Positions 47,097 to 59,779 of a stretch of 64,000 bases of DNA are shown here, piece by piece; position 1 is the first letter of the stretch; each line of letters opens with the position of its first letter. The notes under the pieces are model-generated. The model was not told where the DNA came from, searched no databases, and saw nothing but the letters and a program-made list of their open reading frames with translations. A program made the position numbers and the translations under genes. Source of the stretch: Egibacteraceae bacterium (lineage in GTDB: Bacteria > Actinomycetota > Nitriliruptoria > Euzebyales > Egibacteraceae); the NCBI GenBank assembly GCA_030446775.1, contig JAUJMQ010000001.1, forward strand, positions 16,487 through 80,486, in the 5' to 3' direction.

Positions 47097-47587
47097 GATG
47101 CGGTCCCGCCCGGGTCGCGCACGCCGGGCGCGGGTGGCCTGTGGCGGGCCTCGTTGCGTCGACGCGGCGCCACTCGCGCGGGGTCGCGCCGGCGCAGCGC
47201 CAGCCAACACCGCTCCGCCGCCTGCCAGGCGTCGCCCAGCGGCTCGAGCACGTCGGCGACGGCGCCCAGGAGCTCCTCGAGCTCGCCTGACGACACCGCC
47301 ACCTCCGCCGCCCGGGGCACCGCGGCGACGGCCTCCGCACCGGCGTCACGGCAGACGTGCCAGTGCCGCTCGACCTCGGGCACCCGCCACCGGTCCAGCT
47401 GTGACGCGACCGCGGCGACCTCGTCGCGCAGGACCTCCAGGCCGGCCGGCACCGGCGCCCGCTCGACGCGCCCCACCGGCAGGCACGACAAGACGACCTC
47501 CCGGGCCGCCTGCACCCGCCCGGCCTGCTCGCTGAACGCCTCCCAGGCGGGGCGCAGGTGCGCGGGCATCGTCTTGCGGCCGAACAC
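47093..47587 (-). CDS. hypothetical protein, helical
   Basis: Protein of 164 residues starting GTG at 47587 (VFGRKTMPAHLRPAWEAFSE) with an AAGGG site; ATG at 47569 is an alternative. Helix-rich with regular hydrophobic spacing: VQAAREVVLSCLPVGRVERA, VPAGLEVLRDEVAAVASQLD and ELEELLGAVADVLEPLGDAW. The last 30 residues are Arg/Pro-rich. The stop overlaps the DUF202 start, so the two are probably one operon. No family recognised. Confidence 0.65.
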   Translation of the reverse strand: MFGRKTMPAHLRPAWEAFSEQAGRVQAAREVVLSCLPVGRVERAPVPAGLEVLRDEVAAVASQLDRWRVPEVERHWHVCRDAGAEAVAAVPRAAEVAVSSGELEELLGAVADVLEPLGDAWQAAERCWLALRRRDPARVAPRRRNEARHRPPAPGVRDPGGTAS

Positions 47588-47699
47588 CGGTGAGCCCTTC
47601 TGAGGTCGCCGCCGCGACGGGGTGGTCCGCGCCGCGCAGGTGGGAAGGGTAGTCGTGCCGCAGTTGCCGCCGAGCCCCGAGCCCACGGAGTGTTTCCAG

Positions 47700-49124
47700 A
47701 TGCGCACCTACGACCTGCTGATCGACGGCGAGCACGTCGCCACCGACGACCGCACCGATGTCGTCAACCCCTACAACGGCGAGGTGGTCGGCAGCGTCGC
47801 TGTCGCCACCAGCGACCACGCCGAACGCGCCGTCGACGCGGCCGCCGCGGCGCTGCGGCGGGGGGCGCCGGCCCAGCACGAGCGCGCCGAGGCGCTGGAG
47901 CGGGCGCGGACCCTGCTCGCCGAGCGCGCCGACGACTTCGCCCGCTGCATCGCCGAGGAGTCGGGCAAGCCGCTGAAGACCGCCCGGGCGGAGGCGGCCC
48001 GCGGGCAGGACACGCTGCTGTTCAGCGCCGTCGAGGCGCGCAAGCTCGCCGGGACCGTGGTGCCGTTCGAGGCGTCGTCGGCCGGCGCGGGCAAGATCGG
48101 GTTCACGCTGTACCACCCCAAGGGCGTCGTCGCGGCCATCACCCCGTTCAACTTCCCGCTCAACCTGGTCATGCACAAGCTCGCGCCGGCCTTCGCGGCA
48201 GGCTGCCCGGTGGTCCTCAAGCCGGCCGGGGACACGCCCCTGACGGCGCTGCTGCTCGCCGACACCCTCGTCGAAGCGGGTTGGCCGCGCGGCTTCCTCA
48301 ACGTCCTGACCGGCCCGTCGTCGCAGATCGGCCCGGTCATGACCGGCCGCGAAGAGGTCGCGGTGATCTCGTTCACCGGCTCGACCGACGTCGGCCGCTC
48401 GCTGCAGGAGTCCAACCCGCACACGCCCGTGCTCATGGAGCTGGGCAACAACACCCCGGTGATCGTGGACGCGTCCGCCGACCTGGAGCTGGCGGCGTCG
48501 CGCCTGGCGGCGACCGGCTACAGCTACGCCGGCCAGTCGTGCATCTCGGCCCAGCGGGTGTACGTGAACAGTGCGGTGGCCGACGACTTCGTCGCGCTGC
48601 TGACCGACAAGGTGTCCGCCCTCAAGGTCGGCGACCCGCTCGACCCCGACACCGACGTCGGCCCGCTGATCCGCCCCGACGACCGCGACCGCGTTGTCGA
48701 GTGGGTCAACGAGGCCCAGGAGCAGGGCGCCAAGCTGCGCCTGGGCGGCGAGGTCAACGACGACGGCACGCTGCAGCCGGTGGTGCTCACCGACGTCACC
48801 CCGCAGATGCGCGTCTGCGCCGAGGAGGTGTTCGGGCCCGTCCTGGCGGTGCAGGCCGTCGCCGACCTCGACGAGGCGATCCGCCTGGCCAACGACACGC
48901 CGTTCGGGCTGCAGGCCGGCATCTTCACCCGCGACCTGGGCGCCGCCCTGCGCGCCGCCCGGCAGCTGGTGTTCGGCGGCGTGACCGTCAACGAGTCCCC
49001 GACCTTCCGCGTCGACCAGCAGCCCTACGGCGGTGTCCGCGACTCCGGCAACACCCGCGAGGGCCCCGCCTGGTCGGTCCGCGACTACCTCGAGGAGACC
49101 GTCGTCATCATCCAGGCGGAGTAG
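47700..49124 (+). CDS. NAD(P)-dependent aldehyde dehydrogenase
   Basis: Protein of 474 residues. Cofactor region ITPFNFPLNLVMHKLAPAFA and FTGSTDVGRSLQE, general base Glu in LMELGNNTPVIV, catalytic Cys in YAGQSCISAQRVYV, and EEVFGPVLAVQ. It is close to glyceraldehyde-3-phosphate, phosphonoacetaldehyde and succinate-semialdehyde dehydrogenases; the exact substrate is not readable. ATG at 47700. Complete, and the last typical high-GC gene before the low-GC island. Confidence 0.9.
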   Translation: MRTYDLLIDGEHVATDDRTDVVNPYNGEVVGSVAVATSDHAERAVDAAAAALRRGAPAQHERAEALERARTLLAERADDFARCIAEESGKPLKTARAEAARGQDTLLFSAVEARKLAGTVVPFEASSAGAGKIGFTLYHPKGVVAAITPFNFPLNLVMHKLAPAFAAGCPVVLKPAGDTPLTALLLADTLVEAGWPRGFLNVLTGPSSQIGPVMTGREEVAVISFTGSTDVGRSLQESNPHTPVLMELGNNTPVIVDASADLELAASRLAATGYSYAGQSCISAQRVYVNSAVADDFVALLTDKVSALKVGDPLDPDTDVGPLIRPDDRDRVVEWVNEAQEQGAKLRLGGEVNDDGTLQPVVLTDVTPQMRVCAEEVFGPVLAVQAVADLDEAIRLANDTPFGLQAGIFTRDLGAALRAARQLVFGGVTVNESPTFRVDQQPYGGVRDSGNTREGPAWSVRDYLEETVVIIQAE

Positions 49125-49427
49125 CCGGGCGGGCGCGCCCATTGCCAACACGTGGCAGCGTTTCCGACGCGTGTTACCACGGGTGCCTTGACAGCCAAGA
49201 GCGATGCGACGTTTCTCTCTGCATCAACATGGCGGCCTAGTGCTCACGTTGACGTCCGGTTCCGTGGATTTCGTGCCTGGCGATGGCGGAAGCCATCTTC
49301 GTCGCGTCCGAGTCCTCGGTGGGATACCTACGACGATTACTGCGGTTAGTTAGGAGAGCACGACGGGAAGGCTGGGCTCCTTCCTCGAGCGACATTTTCT
49401 ACACACGACGCCCATTGGGAGTGTGCG
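49125..49427. other. 303-bp gap at the left edge of the low-GC island
   Basis: No gene is visible. TTGACA at 49188-49193 could be a -35 element, but no convincing -10 follows. Base composition falls here relative to the flanking genes. Confidence 0.4.
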
Positions 49428-49691
49428 ATGGCCAGAAGTGCCAAGCCCAACAAATGGGGTGCGCCACTTGGAGCCGCCGTTGTGGGATTACTCATCTGGG
49501 CCGCTTTCGTCGTGACTTCAGGCGCAACGAACATGTCCTGGGCTTTCATACCGTACGCAGCGATCCTGTGTGCGGCCCCGCTAGTGCTATGCCTGCTGTT
49601 CGACTGGAACCCTTACTCGTGGCGGCCGGGCTTGCTAGCAGCCAAGCGTTCGCATACTTGGTCGCCAACGGTGTTGGTGACCAAGGTCTAG
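49428..49691 (+). CDS. small two-helix membrane protein, orphan
   Basis: Protein of 87 residues. A basic start (MARSAKPNKW) leads to helix 1 LGAAVVGLLIWAAFVVTSGA and helix 2 IPYAAILCAAPLVLCLLFDW, then NPYSWRPGLLAAKRSHTW. GGGAG lies seven bases before the ATG. It sits in the low-GC island and uses AT-rich codons (ATA, TTA, CTA) rarely used by its neighbours. After the TAG at 49689 the same frame stays open for 34 codons and encodes another hydrophobic segment. No homology recognised. Confidence 0.5.
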   Translation: MARSAKPNKWGAPLGAAVVGLLIWAAFVVTSGATNMSWAFIPYAAILCAAPLVLCLLFDWNPYSWRPGLLAAKRSHTWSPTVLVTKV

Positions 49692-50691
49692 GCGTTATTG
49701 ATAGTACCGGTGATGACTATCACCGGGCTGCTTCTTGCGCTCTTGGGGTTACTAGGACGACTACTACGCCATCTGCTTTCAAGCAGCGACGGCTGAAGGC
49801 GAGACTGCCCGAAGGGTCGGTTCTGGCCATGCCCGGCGTCCAGCGTCGCGGCGGACGACCATTTTGACCGTCTCGCCGTCATGAAGGTGGAGGGCTGGTC
49901 GGTGTGACGTCTCGGGAATAGGGTGCTGCGATGACACGTGGGGTCAGGTCCATGTAGCCAAGGTGGACCTCGCTGGCTGGATTTCTGCACTGGCGCGAAT
50001 GCGTGTAACAATGTATACGTAGCAAGATATAGCTTTAGAGGATATCAGTATCCGTGCCGCCTGCATCAAGGGGAAGATCCCAGTCGCTGCATACAGAGCC
50101 GCCCTGGCTGGGGGAGCTTGAAGCAGGGCACCGGGCACGACCCCCTGCGTGTCGGCGGCGACTTCGCAAGCTTGCACTACTACCGGCAACGCCTGCTCCG
50201 GCTGCGAGGACTGAAGTGGCAAGACGTAGCCGCAACGGCACCATGCCGCATGAAATGGTATACGCGAGGGCGTGACGATTGATGACCTTCCGGACTTCCG
50301 CCGGGAGTTGTTTATCGACGCGCTGGCGGTGGCCTGGCATGACCATGACCCCTCCAATGAGTGGGGGCCTTCGCCGACGCGGCTTGGTGGGGAGGCAGCG
50401 CTGGCGTCGGTTTCGTCGACCGGGAGCCGTGGCCCGAGGAAGTGCCTCGGCCGGCACTGGTGGGCGACGAAGGTCACCCGGCTCAGCGGGAAGGCGACGA
50501 CCTCCCGCGCGCCAGGCCGCATGAGCACGGTGTCCGGCCCACGGGGGGAAGCCCAGCGGCTACCGGCCGCCCGTCGAGTACGAACAGCAGTTGACCGTCA
50601 ACCAGCGGCACGTAGGCTCCCGCCAGGCCGCATAACCCGTGTCCGGGCAACGGGGGGAACCATCGGCGGTGTTGGCAACGTGTGGGTGCGC
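49692..50691. other. 1-kb low-GC region without a supportable gene
   Basis: The part from about 49690 to 50330 is AT-rich for this genome (25 of 60 bases G or C at 49981-50040). Short open stretches exist on both strands, but none has a start, a ribosome site and a recognisable domain together. One frame at about 49940-50120 reads VAKVDLAGWISALARMR, then, after a TAG at 50020, LEDISIRAACIKGKIPVAAY. Likely decayed foreign DNA. Confidence 0.5.
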
Positions 50692-50883
50692 ATGAAGATC
50701 GACATCGACGATGAGCTGCTTCGGGAAGCCCAGCGGCTCGCGGGTGCGGCGACGAAGCGGGAGAGACGGTCGACCGCGCGCTTCGTGAGCTGATCGCCCG
50801 GCACCGCCCGGGGAATCCTCGAGCTCCGTGGCAAGGTCCACTGGAGCGGAGACCTGGACGAGAGCCGCTCGGATCGAGGATGA
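50692..50883 (+). pseudogene. VapB-type antitoxin, frame-disrupted
   Basis: The N-terminus MKIDIDDELLREAQRLAGAA and TKRE, then in a second frame ETVDRALRELIARHR, then in a third frame GILELRGKVHWSGDLDESRS, is a complete VapB ribbon-helix-helix antitoxin split by two frame changes. The first, near 50764, looks like an extra two bases in a GAGAG run. The stop overlaps an ATG at 50880, where a VapC gene would be expected, but only a short unrecognised frame (to about 51040) follows. Confidence 0.65.
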
Positions 50884-51238
50884 GCGTCGCCGACGACCAG
50901 CGTCCGATCCACGTGCTCATCGACGACGACTCGATCCAGGCGCAGCGGTTCGTCGAGCTGCTCGAGTTCGGCACGCTGGCGCCGCTCGGCGTGGTGCTCA
51001 CCGCGGTGCTGCCGGGACTGCGGCCGGGGAGGCGGTAGTGAAACTGCCTTGCGGTTACACCCCTTCCAATCGTCCGCTGACGTGCCGCTTGCCCTGGCGG
51101 GTGGGCGGCCAGGCTCGACGCCGGACGGTTCACGGCGGCGCCGGTGGAACGGGTTGGCGGGGACGTCCGGATGCGCCCCATCACCCCAGCGCGTCGGCCT
51201 CTGACCGAGGGGCCGCCAGCCGGAAGGGCCGCATTGCC
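50884..51238. other. 355-bp gap where a VapC gene would be expected
   Basis: A frame opening ATGAGC at 50880 reads VLIDDDSIQAQRFVELLEFG and ends at about 51040. Its resemblance to a VapC start (VLVDTS) is weak and the PIN acidic residues are lacking. Nothing else is supportable before the GNAT-ligase gene. Confidence 0.3.
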
Positions 51239-53935
51239 ATGGCACTCCCTGACCTCGACCGCTACGTGAGCGACGCCGTCCTGCGGGACGGCCGCACGGT
51301 GCTCATCCGGCCGATCCGGCCGGAGGACAACGAGCAGATGCTGGCGATGTGGTCGCGGCTGTCGCCCGAGACGATCCGGCTGCGGTTCTTCGCCCCGCGC
51401 ACGATGGACGCCCAGCGGATGCGGTTCTTCACCGAGGTCGACTACGTCAGCCGCTTCGCGCTCGTCGCCGAGACCGGCGGGCGGATCATCGGGGTCAGCC
51501 GCTTCGACCGCCCCGACACCACCGCCACGATCGCGGAGTTCGCGGTCCTCGTCGAGGACGCCGAGCAGGGCCGCGGTGTGGGGACGGCGCTGCTGCGCGC
51601 CCTCGTCGAGCCCGCCGGCGACCTGGGGGTCACCGGGTTCGAGGGCGAGGTGCTGCGCGAGAACGGCCGCATGATCAGGATGCTGCGTGATGCGGGCTTG
51701 GAGCCGGCGCGTTCAGCGACGACGGCCCGGTGGTCCACACGACGTTCCGCTCCACTCCCACCGAGCGCTTCCTGGCCACCGGTGACGAGCAGGACCGCCC
51801 GCCGCGGTCGCGGCGCTCCGGGCGGTGTTCACGCCCAGGTCGATCGCGGTCGTCGGTGCCTCCCGCGATCCTCAGACGATCGGCGGGCTGGTCTTCGACA
51901 ACCTCCTGCGCGGACGGTTCGCCGGTCCCGTCTACCCGGTCAACCCGTCGGCGGCGCACGTCCAGTCCGTCGCCGCCTACAAGTCGGTCGCCGACTGCCC
52001 GACCGTCCCGGAGATGGTGCTCGTGTGCGTCCCCGCCCCCGCGGTGACCGGGGTGGTCGCCGAGGCCGCGCGGCTGGGGACGAAGGCCGCGGTCATCATC
52101 TCGGCCGGCTTCAACGAGACCGGCCCCGACGGCGCGGCCCGCGAGCGCGAGCTCATGGAGGTCGTGCGCTCCCACGGCATCCGCGTGATCGGGCCCAACT
52201 GCATGGGCGTGCTCAACGCCAGCGACGACTACCGCATGAACGGCACCTTCTCGCCGGTCTTCCCGCCGGCGGGGCGGGTCGCGTTCTCCAGCCAGTCCGG
52301 GGCGCTCGGCCTGGCGATCCTCGCCGCGGCGCAGCGGCTCGGCCTGGGCCTGTCGTCGTTCGCGAGCGTCGGCAACAAGGCCGACCTGTCGGGCAACGAC
52401 CTGCTGCAGTACTGGGAGGCCGACCCCGACACCGACGTCATCCTGCTGTACCTTGAGTCGTTCGGGAACCCGCGCAAGTTCGGGCGGATCGCGCGGCGGA
52501 TCGGGCGCACCAAGCCGGTCGCGGCGGTCAAGTCCGGTCGCAGCGAGGCCGGGGAGCGCGCCGCCTCGTCCCATACCGGCGCGCTCGCCGCGGGCGACGT
52601 CGCGGTCGAGGCCCTGTTCCGCCAGGCCGGGGTCATTCGCACCGACACGCTCGAAGAGCTGTTCAACGTCGCGACGGTGCTCGCCAACCAGCCGATCCCG
52701 CAAGGCAACCGCGTCGCGATCCTCACCAACGGTGGCGGCCCCGGCATCCTCGCCGCCGACGCCTGCGAGGCGAACGGCCTGCGGGTGCCCGAGCTGTCCG
52801 CCGCGACCGTCGCCCGCCTGGCCGAGTTCCTCCCAGCCGAGGCCGGGATCCGCAACCCCGTGGACATGATCGCCTCGGCGACGGCGCGCAACTACGGTCG
52901 AGCGATGCGGGTGCTCGCCGCCGACCCGGAGGTCGACGCGCTGCTGGTCATCTTCATCCCGCCGGTCGTCACCCGGCCCGAGGACGTGGCCCGGGAGATG
53001 GCGGCGGCGCGCGCCGACGTCGACGTCCCCGCCGTGAGCGTGTTCATGTCCGAGCGCGGGGTCCCCGCAGCGTTGACCGACGCGCGCATCCCATCCTTCC
53101 GGTTCCCCGAGGGCGCGGCGAAGGCGCTCGGGCACGTCGCCCGCTACGGCTCGTGGCGGGCGAAGGACCTCGGCAACGTCGTCGAGGTCCCCGACGCCGA
53201 CACCGCCACCGCCCGCGCCGTCGTCGACGGCGCTCTCGGGACGCCCCCGACGCCGCCGCGTGGCTGGACGCCGCCGCGGCGGAGCGGCTGCTCGCGGCCT
53301 TCGGGATCACCACCGCGCGGTCGCGTGTCGTCGCCACGCCGCAACAGGCGGCCGCCGCGCAGGCCGAGCTGGACGCGCCGGTCGCCGTCAAGACGGCCGC
53401 GCCGGTCCACAAGACCGAGCTGGGTGGGGTCCGCCTCGGGCTGACCCGGCCGGAGGAGACCGCCGACGCCGTGGCGGCCATCACCGCCGACCTGCGGGCC
53501 GCCGGCCGCGGTGACGTCGTGGCGGCCGGGTTCGTCGTCCAGGAGATGGTCGGCGACGGCGTCGAGATGGTCGTCGGGGTCAGCTCCGACCCGACGTTCG
53601 GCCCGATCCTGCTGGCCGGCATGGGCGGCACCCTCGTCGAGCTGCTCAAAGACGTCGCGGTGCGCATCCACCCGCTGACCGACGTCGACGTCGACGAGAT
53701 GCTGGCCGGCCTGCGCGGCTACCCGCTGCTCACCGGCTACCGCGGCTCGGACCCCGTCGACGTCGAGGCGTTCAAGGCGCTGCTGTTCCGCGTGTCGGCG
53801 CTGGTCGAGGTCGTCCCCGAGATCGCCGAGCTCGACCTGAACCCGGTGTTCGTGCGGCGTCGCGGCGTGGCGGCGGTCGACGCGCGGATCAAGCTCGCCC
53901 GCGACCACCGCCGCCCGCCCCGCTCCCACCGCTGA
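51239..53935 (+). CDS. GNAT acetyltransferase fused to ADP-forming acyl-CoA synthetase, frame interrupted
   Basis: About 898 residues. N-terminal GNAT domain (VLIRPIRPEDNEQMLAMWSR; acetyl-CoA loop EDAEQGRGVGTALL) precedes the CoA-binding domain FTPRSIAVVGASRDPQTIGG, ligase domain with FSSQSGALGLAILAAAQR and the phospho-His region SSHTGALAAGDVAVEALFRQ, and a C-terminal ATP-grasp part (VAVKTAAPVHKTELGGVRLG, PEIAELDLNPVFV). Related fusions act as protein lysine acetyltransferases or acetate-CoA ligases. Frame changes are needed near 51710, 51800 and 53245; the last gives DAAAWLDAAAAERLLAAFGI. ATG at 51239. Confidence 0.88.
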
Positions 53936-53962
53936 CGCCGCGCCCACAGCCAGGAACCCCTC

Positions 53963-54600
53963 ATGCCCTCACGCCCCGCCGTCGTCGCGTTCGACGTCAA
54001 CGAGACCCTCGTGTCGCTGGAGGCGGTCGCCCGCATGCTTCCGGACGGGGCCATGCCGCTGTGGTTCGCCCGGGTCCTGCGCGACGGGTTCGCGCTGGCC
54101 GCCACCGCGGGCTACGCGCCGTTCGCCGACCTCGCCGCCGGCCACCTGCGCGACCTCGTCGACGACCCCGACGAGGTGATCGCGGCGTTCAGGCAGGTCG
54201 ACGCCCATCCCGACGCCCGTCCGGCGCTGGAGCGCCTCCGCGACGCCGGCGTCCGGGCGGTGACGCTGACGAACGGCTCGACCGCGGTCACCGAGGCCAT
54301 GCTGGAACGCAACGGCCTGCGCGACCTCGTCGAGGCCTGCCTGTCGGTCGACGCCGTCCGCGCCTGGAAGCCGCGGCCCGAGCCGTACGTCCACGCGGCG
54401 CGGTGTGCGACGTCGCACCCGCCGAGGTCGCGCTCGTGGCGGTGCACTCCTGGGACGTCCACGGCGCCGCCCGGGCGGGTCTGACCACCGGCTGGTGCAG
54501 CCGCCGGGAGGGCCGGCCGGTCGCGGGCCTGCAACCCGCCGACGTCAGCGGCGACGACCTCGTCGAGGTCGTCGAGGGGTTGCTGGCGCTACCGGGCTGA
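53963..54600 (+). CDS. HAD hydrolase, haloacid dehalogenase type II-like, one frame break
   Basis: About 212 residues. The nucleophile Asp is in VVAFDVNETLVSLEAVARML, motif II in VTLTNGSTAVTEAML, the Lys in DAVRAWKPRPEPYVHAA, and motif IV in VALVAVHSWDVHGAARAGL. The order fits type II dehalogenase-like HAD enzymes. A one-base frame change near 54405 separates the last two motifs. Start ATG at 53963, 28 bases after the GNAT-ligase stop, so probably the same transcript. Confidence 0.82.
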
Positions 54601-54619
54601 ACTGACCGCTCAGGCCTAA

Positions 54620-54676
54620 GGCCTGTCTCCCGAGGGAGTCGTTGCACATGAGCCGCCCGGCGTTTGAGGTGCGTCC
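54620..54676 (+). repeat. dispersed hairpin repeat, copy B
   Basis: Reads GGCCTGTCTCCCGAGGGAGT at the start and GCCGCCCGGCGTTTGAGGTG at the end. Placed between the stops of the convergent HAD gene and the next minus-strand gene; its last bases are the stop codon region of that gene. Confidence 0.7.
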
Positions 54677-55209
54677 TAGGGGCGGCTGCGGTCGCGAGGC
54701 TTGGAGACGGTCGCCTCACCGTTGTCCCACTCCGCCCAGTCGGTGCCCTCCTCGAGCTCCTCACCGACCGGGTCGTCAGCCTCGGCCCGCTCCAGCGCGT
54801 CGACGTCGTCGGGGATCTCGACCAGCGACAGCAGCCCGTCGGCGCAGTCGAAGCACACCAGGGCCGCCCGGGCCCAGCAGCCGTCCTCGTCGGGCAGCCA
54901 CGCCATGCCGCACGGCGAGCCGTCGAGGAAGGCGCGGGTGAGGATCGCCCCGGGTGAGCGCCGCCAGATCGCGTCGAGCTCCTCGGCGAGGGCGGCCGCC
55001 CCGTCGCCGTGGACGTCCGGGCACTCGATGTCCGCGCTCGCCAGCGCGAGGACCGCCTCCAGCTCGCGCGCGTTGACCGCGTCGACGAACTCGTCGCGCA
55101 GCGCCTCGAGCTCGTCTGACCCCCGCTCCAGGCGCGGTGGCGCCTCCCGGTCCTCGTCGGGCTCGACTGAGTCGACGAGCCGCAGTCCGTCCTCCGGCGT
55201 GACGGTCAT
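54676..55209 (-). CDS. hypothetical NTF2/SnoaL-like acidic protein
   Basis: Protein of 177 residues. The central part DEFVDAVNARELEAVLALAS and DIECPDVHGDGAAALAEELD, then LDGSPCGMAWLPDEDGCWAR, suggests an NTF2-like fold. The C-terminus is strongly acidic (ERAEADDPVGEELEEGTDWA). I chose ATG at 55209 because GGAGG precedes it by seven bases; ATG at 55221 is possible. Divergent from metH. Confidence 0.65.
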   Translation of the reverse strand: MTVTPEDGLRLVDSVEPDEDREAPPRLERGSDELEALRDEFVDAVNARELEAVLALASADIECPDVHGDGAAALAEELDAIWRRSPGAILTRAFLDGSPCGMAWLPDEDGCWARAALVCFDCADGLLSLVEIPDDVDALERAEADDPVGEELEEGTDWAEWDNGEATVSKPRDRSRP

Positions 55210-55325
55210 CACAGCCTCCATGCGGCTTTGGGCGCGTGGCGGGGCGTACACAGCCTGCCAGATGCTCGTCCGCTTGTGAACCCGGAAGGCAAGCATCCGC
55301 AGCCGGCCGCCTACGATGTGCGGCG

Positions 55326-58793
<3,468 letters not shown>

Positions 58794-58843
58794 CTCTCCC
58801 ACACCGGGCAGCCGGTTTCCTCGGCGCTCAGCGATGGCAGGCC

Positions 58844-59767
58844 CTACACCCCCCACCAGGTCAGCCCGGCGAACGGGTAGTGCTCGATGTCGCCGGCGCG
58901 CAGCGCCTCCAGGAACTCACCGAAGTTGTACCGCGGCCGGTAGCCGAGCTCGCGGACGGCCTTGTCGACCGACCACACGTTGCGTCCCCACATGAGGTTG
59001 TTCACGTCGAGGTCTCGCTGCTCGACAACGTCCCGGCACCCGGGCCAGTACCGTTCCAGCACGTCCAGCGGTCGAGCCTGCAGCTCGGCGGCGTCCTGCG
59101 GCGTGAACGGGACTTGCGCGAAGATGTTGAAGGTGTCGAAGAAGGCGCCTCCTTCACTGGATCGGTGGGTCAGCGCGCGGACCACTGCCTGGGCGACGTC
59201 GCGGTCGTCCACTCCGCCGAACAGCAGCCGGAAGCCGTAGCGCTCGAAGGTCTCCGGAACGAACATCCCCAGCCGTAGCGCCACGGAGGTGACGTCTCCG
59301 CGTCGCGCGTAGTAGGCGCCGAGGTCCTCGCAGACCTGCTTGGTCGACCCGTAGACGTCGTTCGGCAGCGGCGGGGCGGCGTCGGTGACGAACCCCCAGG
59401 CGCCTTCGGGCGGCTCGGCGCTGCGGCCGTACACCGTCATGGTGCTCGACAGGACGCAGCGGCCGACGCCCGCCTGCCGGGCGGCCTCGTAGACGTTGAA
59501 CGTCCCGGTGGCGTTGATCGCCCAGTAGTCTGCCGGCGACCACGCTTGCTGGTGGATGCCGTGCAGCGCCGCCGCGTGCACCACGGCGTCGACGCCCTCC
59601 ATGGCGCGGGCCACGTCGGCGGGATCACGGACGTCGCCCTGGACGAACTCGTGGTCGGTAGCCAAAGGGCGGAAGTCGAACAGCACCGGTCGATGCCCGG
59701 CCTCGGCGAGCGCCGGCGCCACGACGCGTCCGAGGTTGCCGCCGGCGCCGGTGATCAGCACGTCCAC
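58844..59767 (-). CDS. extended SDR, NAD-dependent epimerase/dehydratase-like
   Basis: Protein of 307 residues. The nucleotide motif is VLITGAGGNLGRVVAPALAE; substrate-side residues are the Ser-Tyr-Lys triad in VLSSTMTVYGRSAEPPEG and DVYGSTKQVCEDLGAYYARR. The C-terminal RYNFGEFLEALRAGD block is typical of UDP-sugar epimerase-like SDRs. Substrate unknown. Start GTG at 59767. The short-chain SDR gene ends just upstream on the same strand, giving a likely two-gene unit. Confidence 0.88.
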   Translation of the reverse strand: MDVLITGAGGNLGRVVAPALAEAGHRPVLFDFRPLATDHEFVQGDVRDPADVARAMEGVDAVVHAAALHGIHQQAWSPADYWAINATGTFNVYEAARQAGVGRCVLSSTMTVYGRSAEPPEGAWGFVTDAAPPLPNDVYGSTKQVCEDLGAYYARRGDVTSVALRLGMFVPETFERYGFRLLFGGVDDRDVAQAVVRALTHRSSEGGAFFDTFNIFAQVPFTPQDAAELQARPLDVLERYWPGCRDVVEQRDLDVNNLMWGRNVWSVDKAVRELGYRPRYNFGEFLEALRAGDIEHYPFAGLTWWGV

Positions 59768-59779
59768 AGGTGGCCCCTT

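Noticed and set aside
49680..49930. IS element end near 49900 with a transposase-like C-terminus on the minus strand
   Set aside because: No transposase domain, inverted repeats or target duplication could be identified.
55210..55325. Cobalamin riboswitch upstream of metH
   Set aside because: The gap is only 116 bases, and no B12-box-like core was seen.
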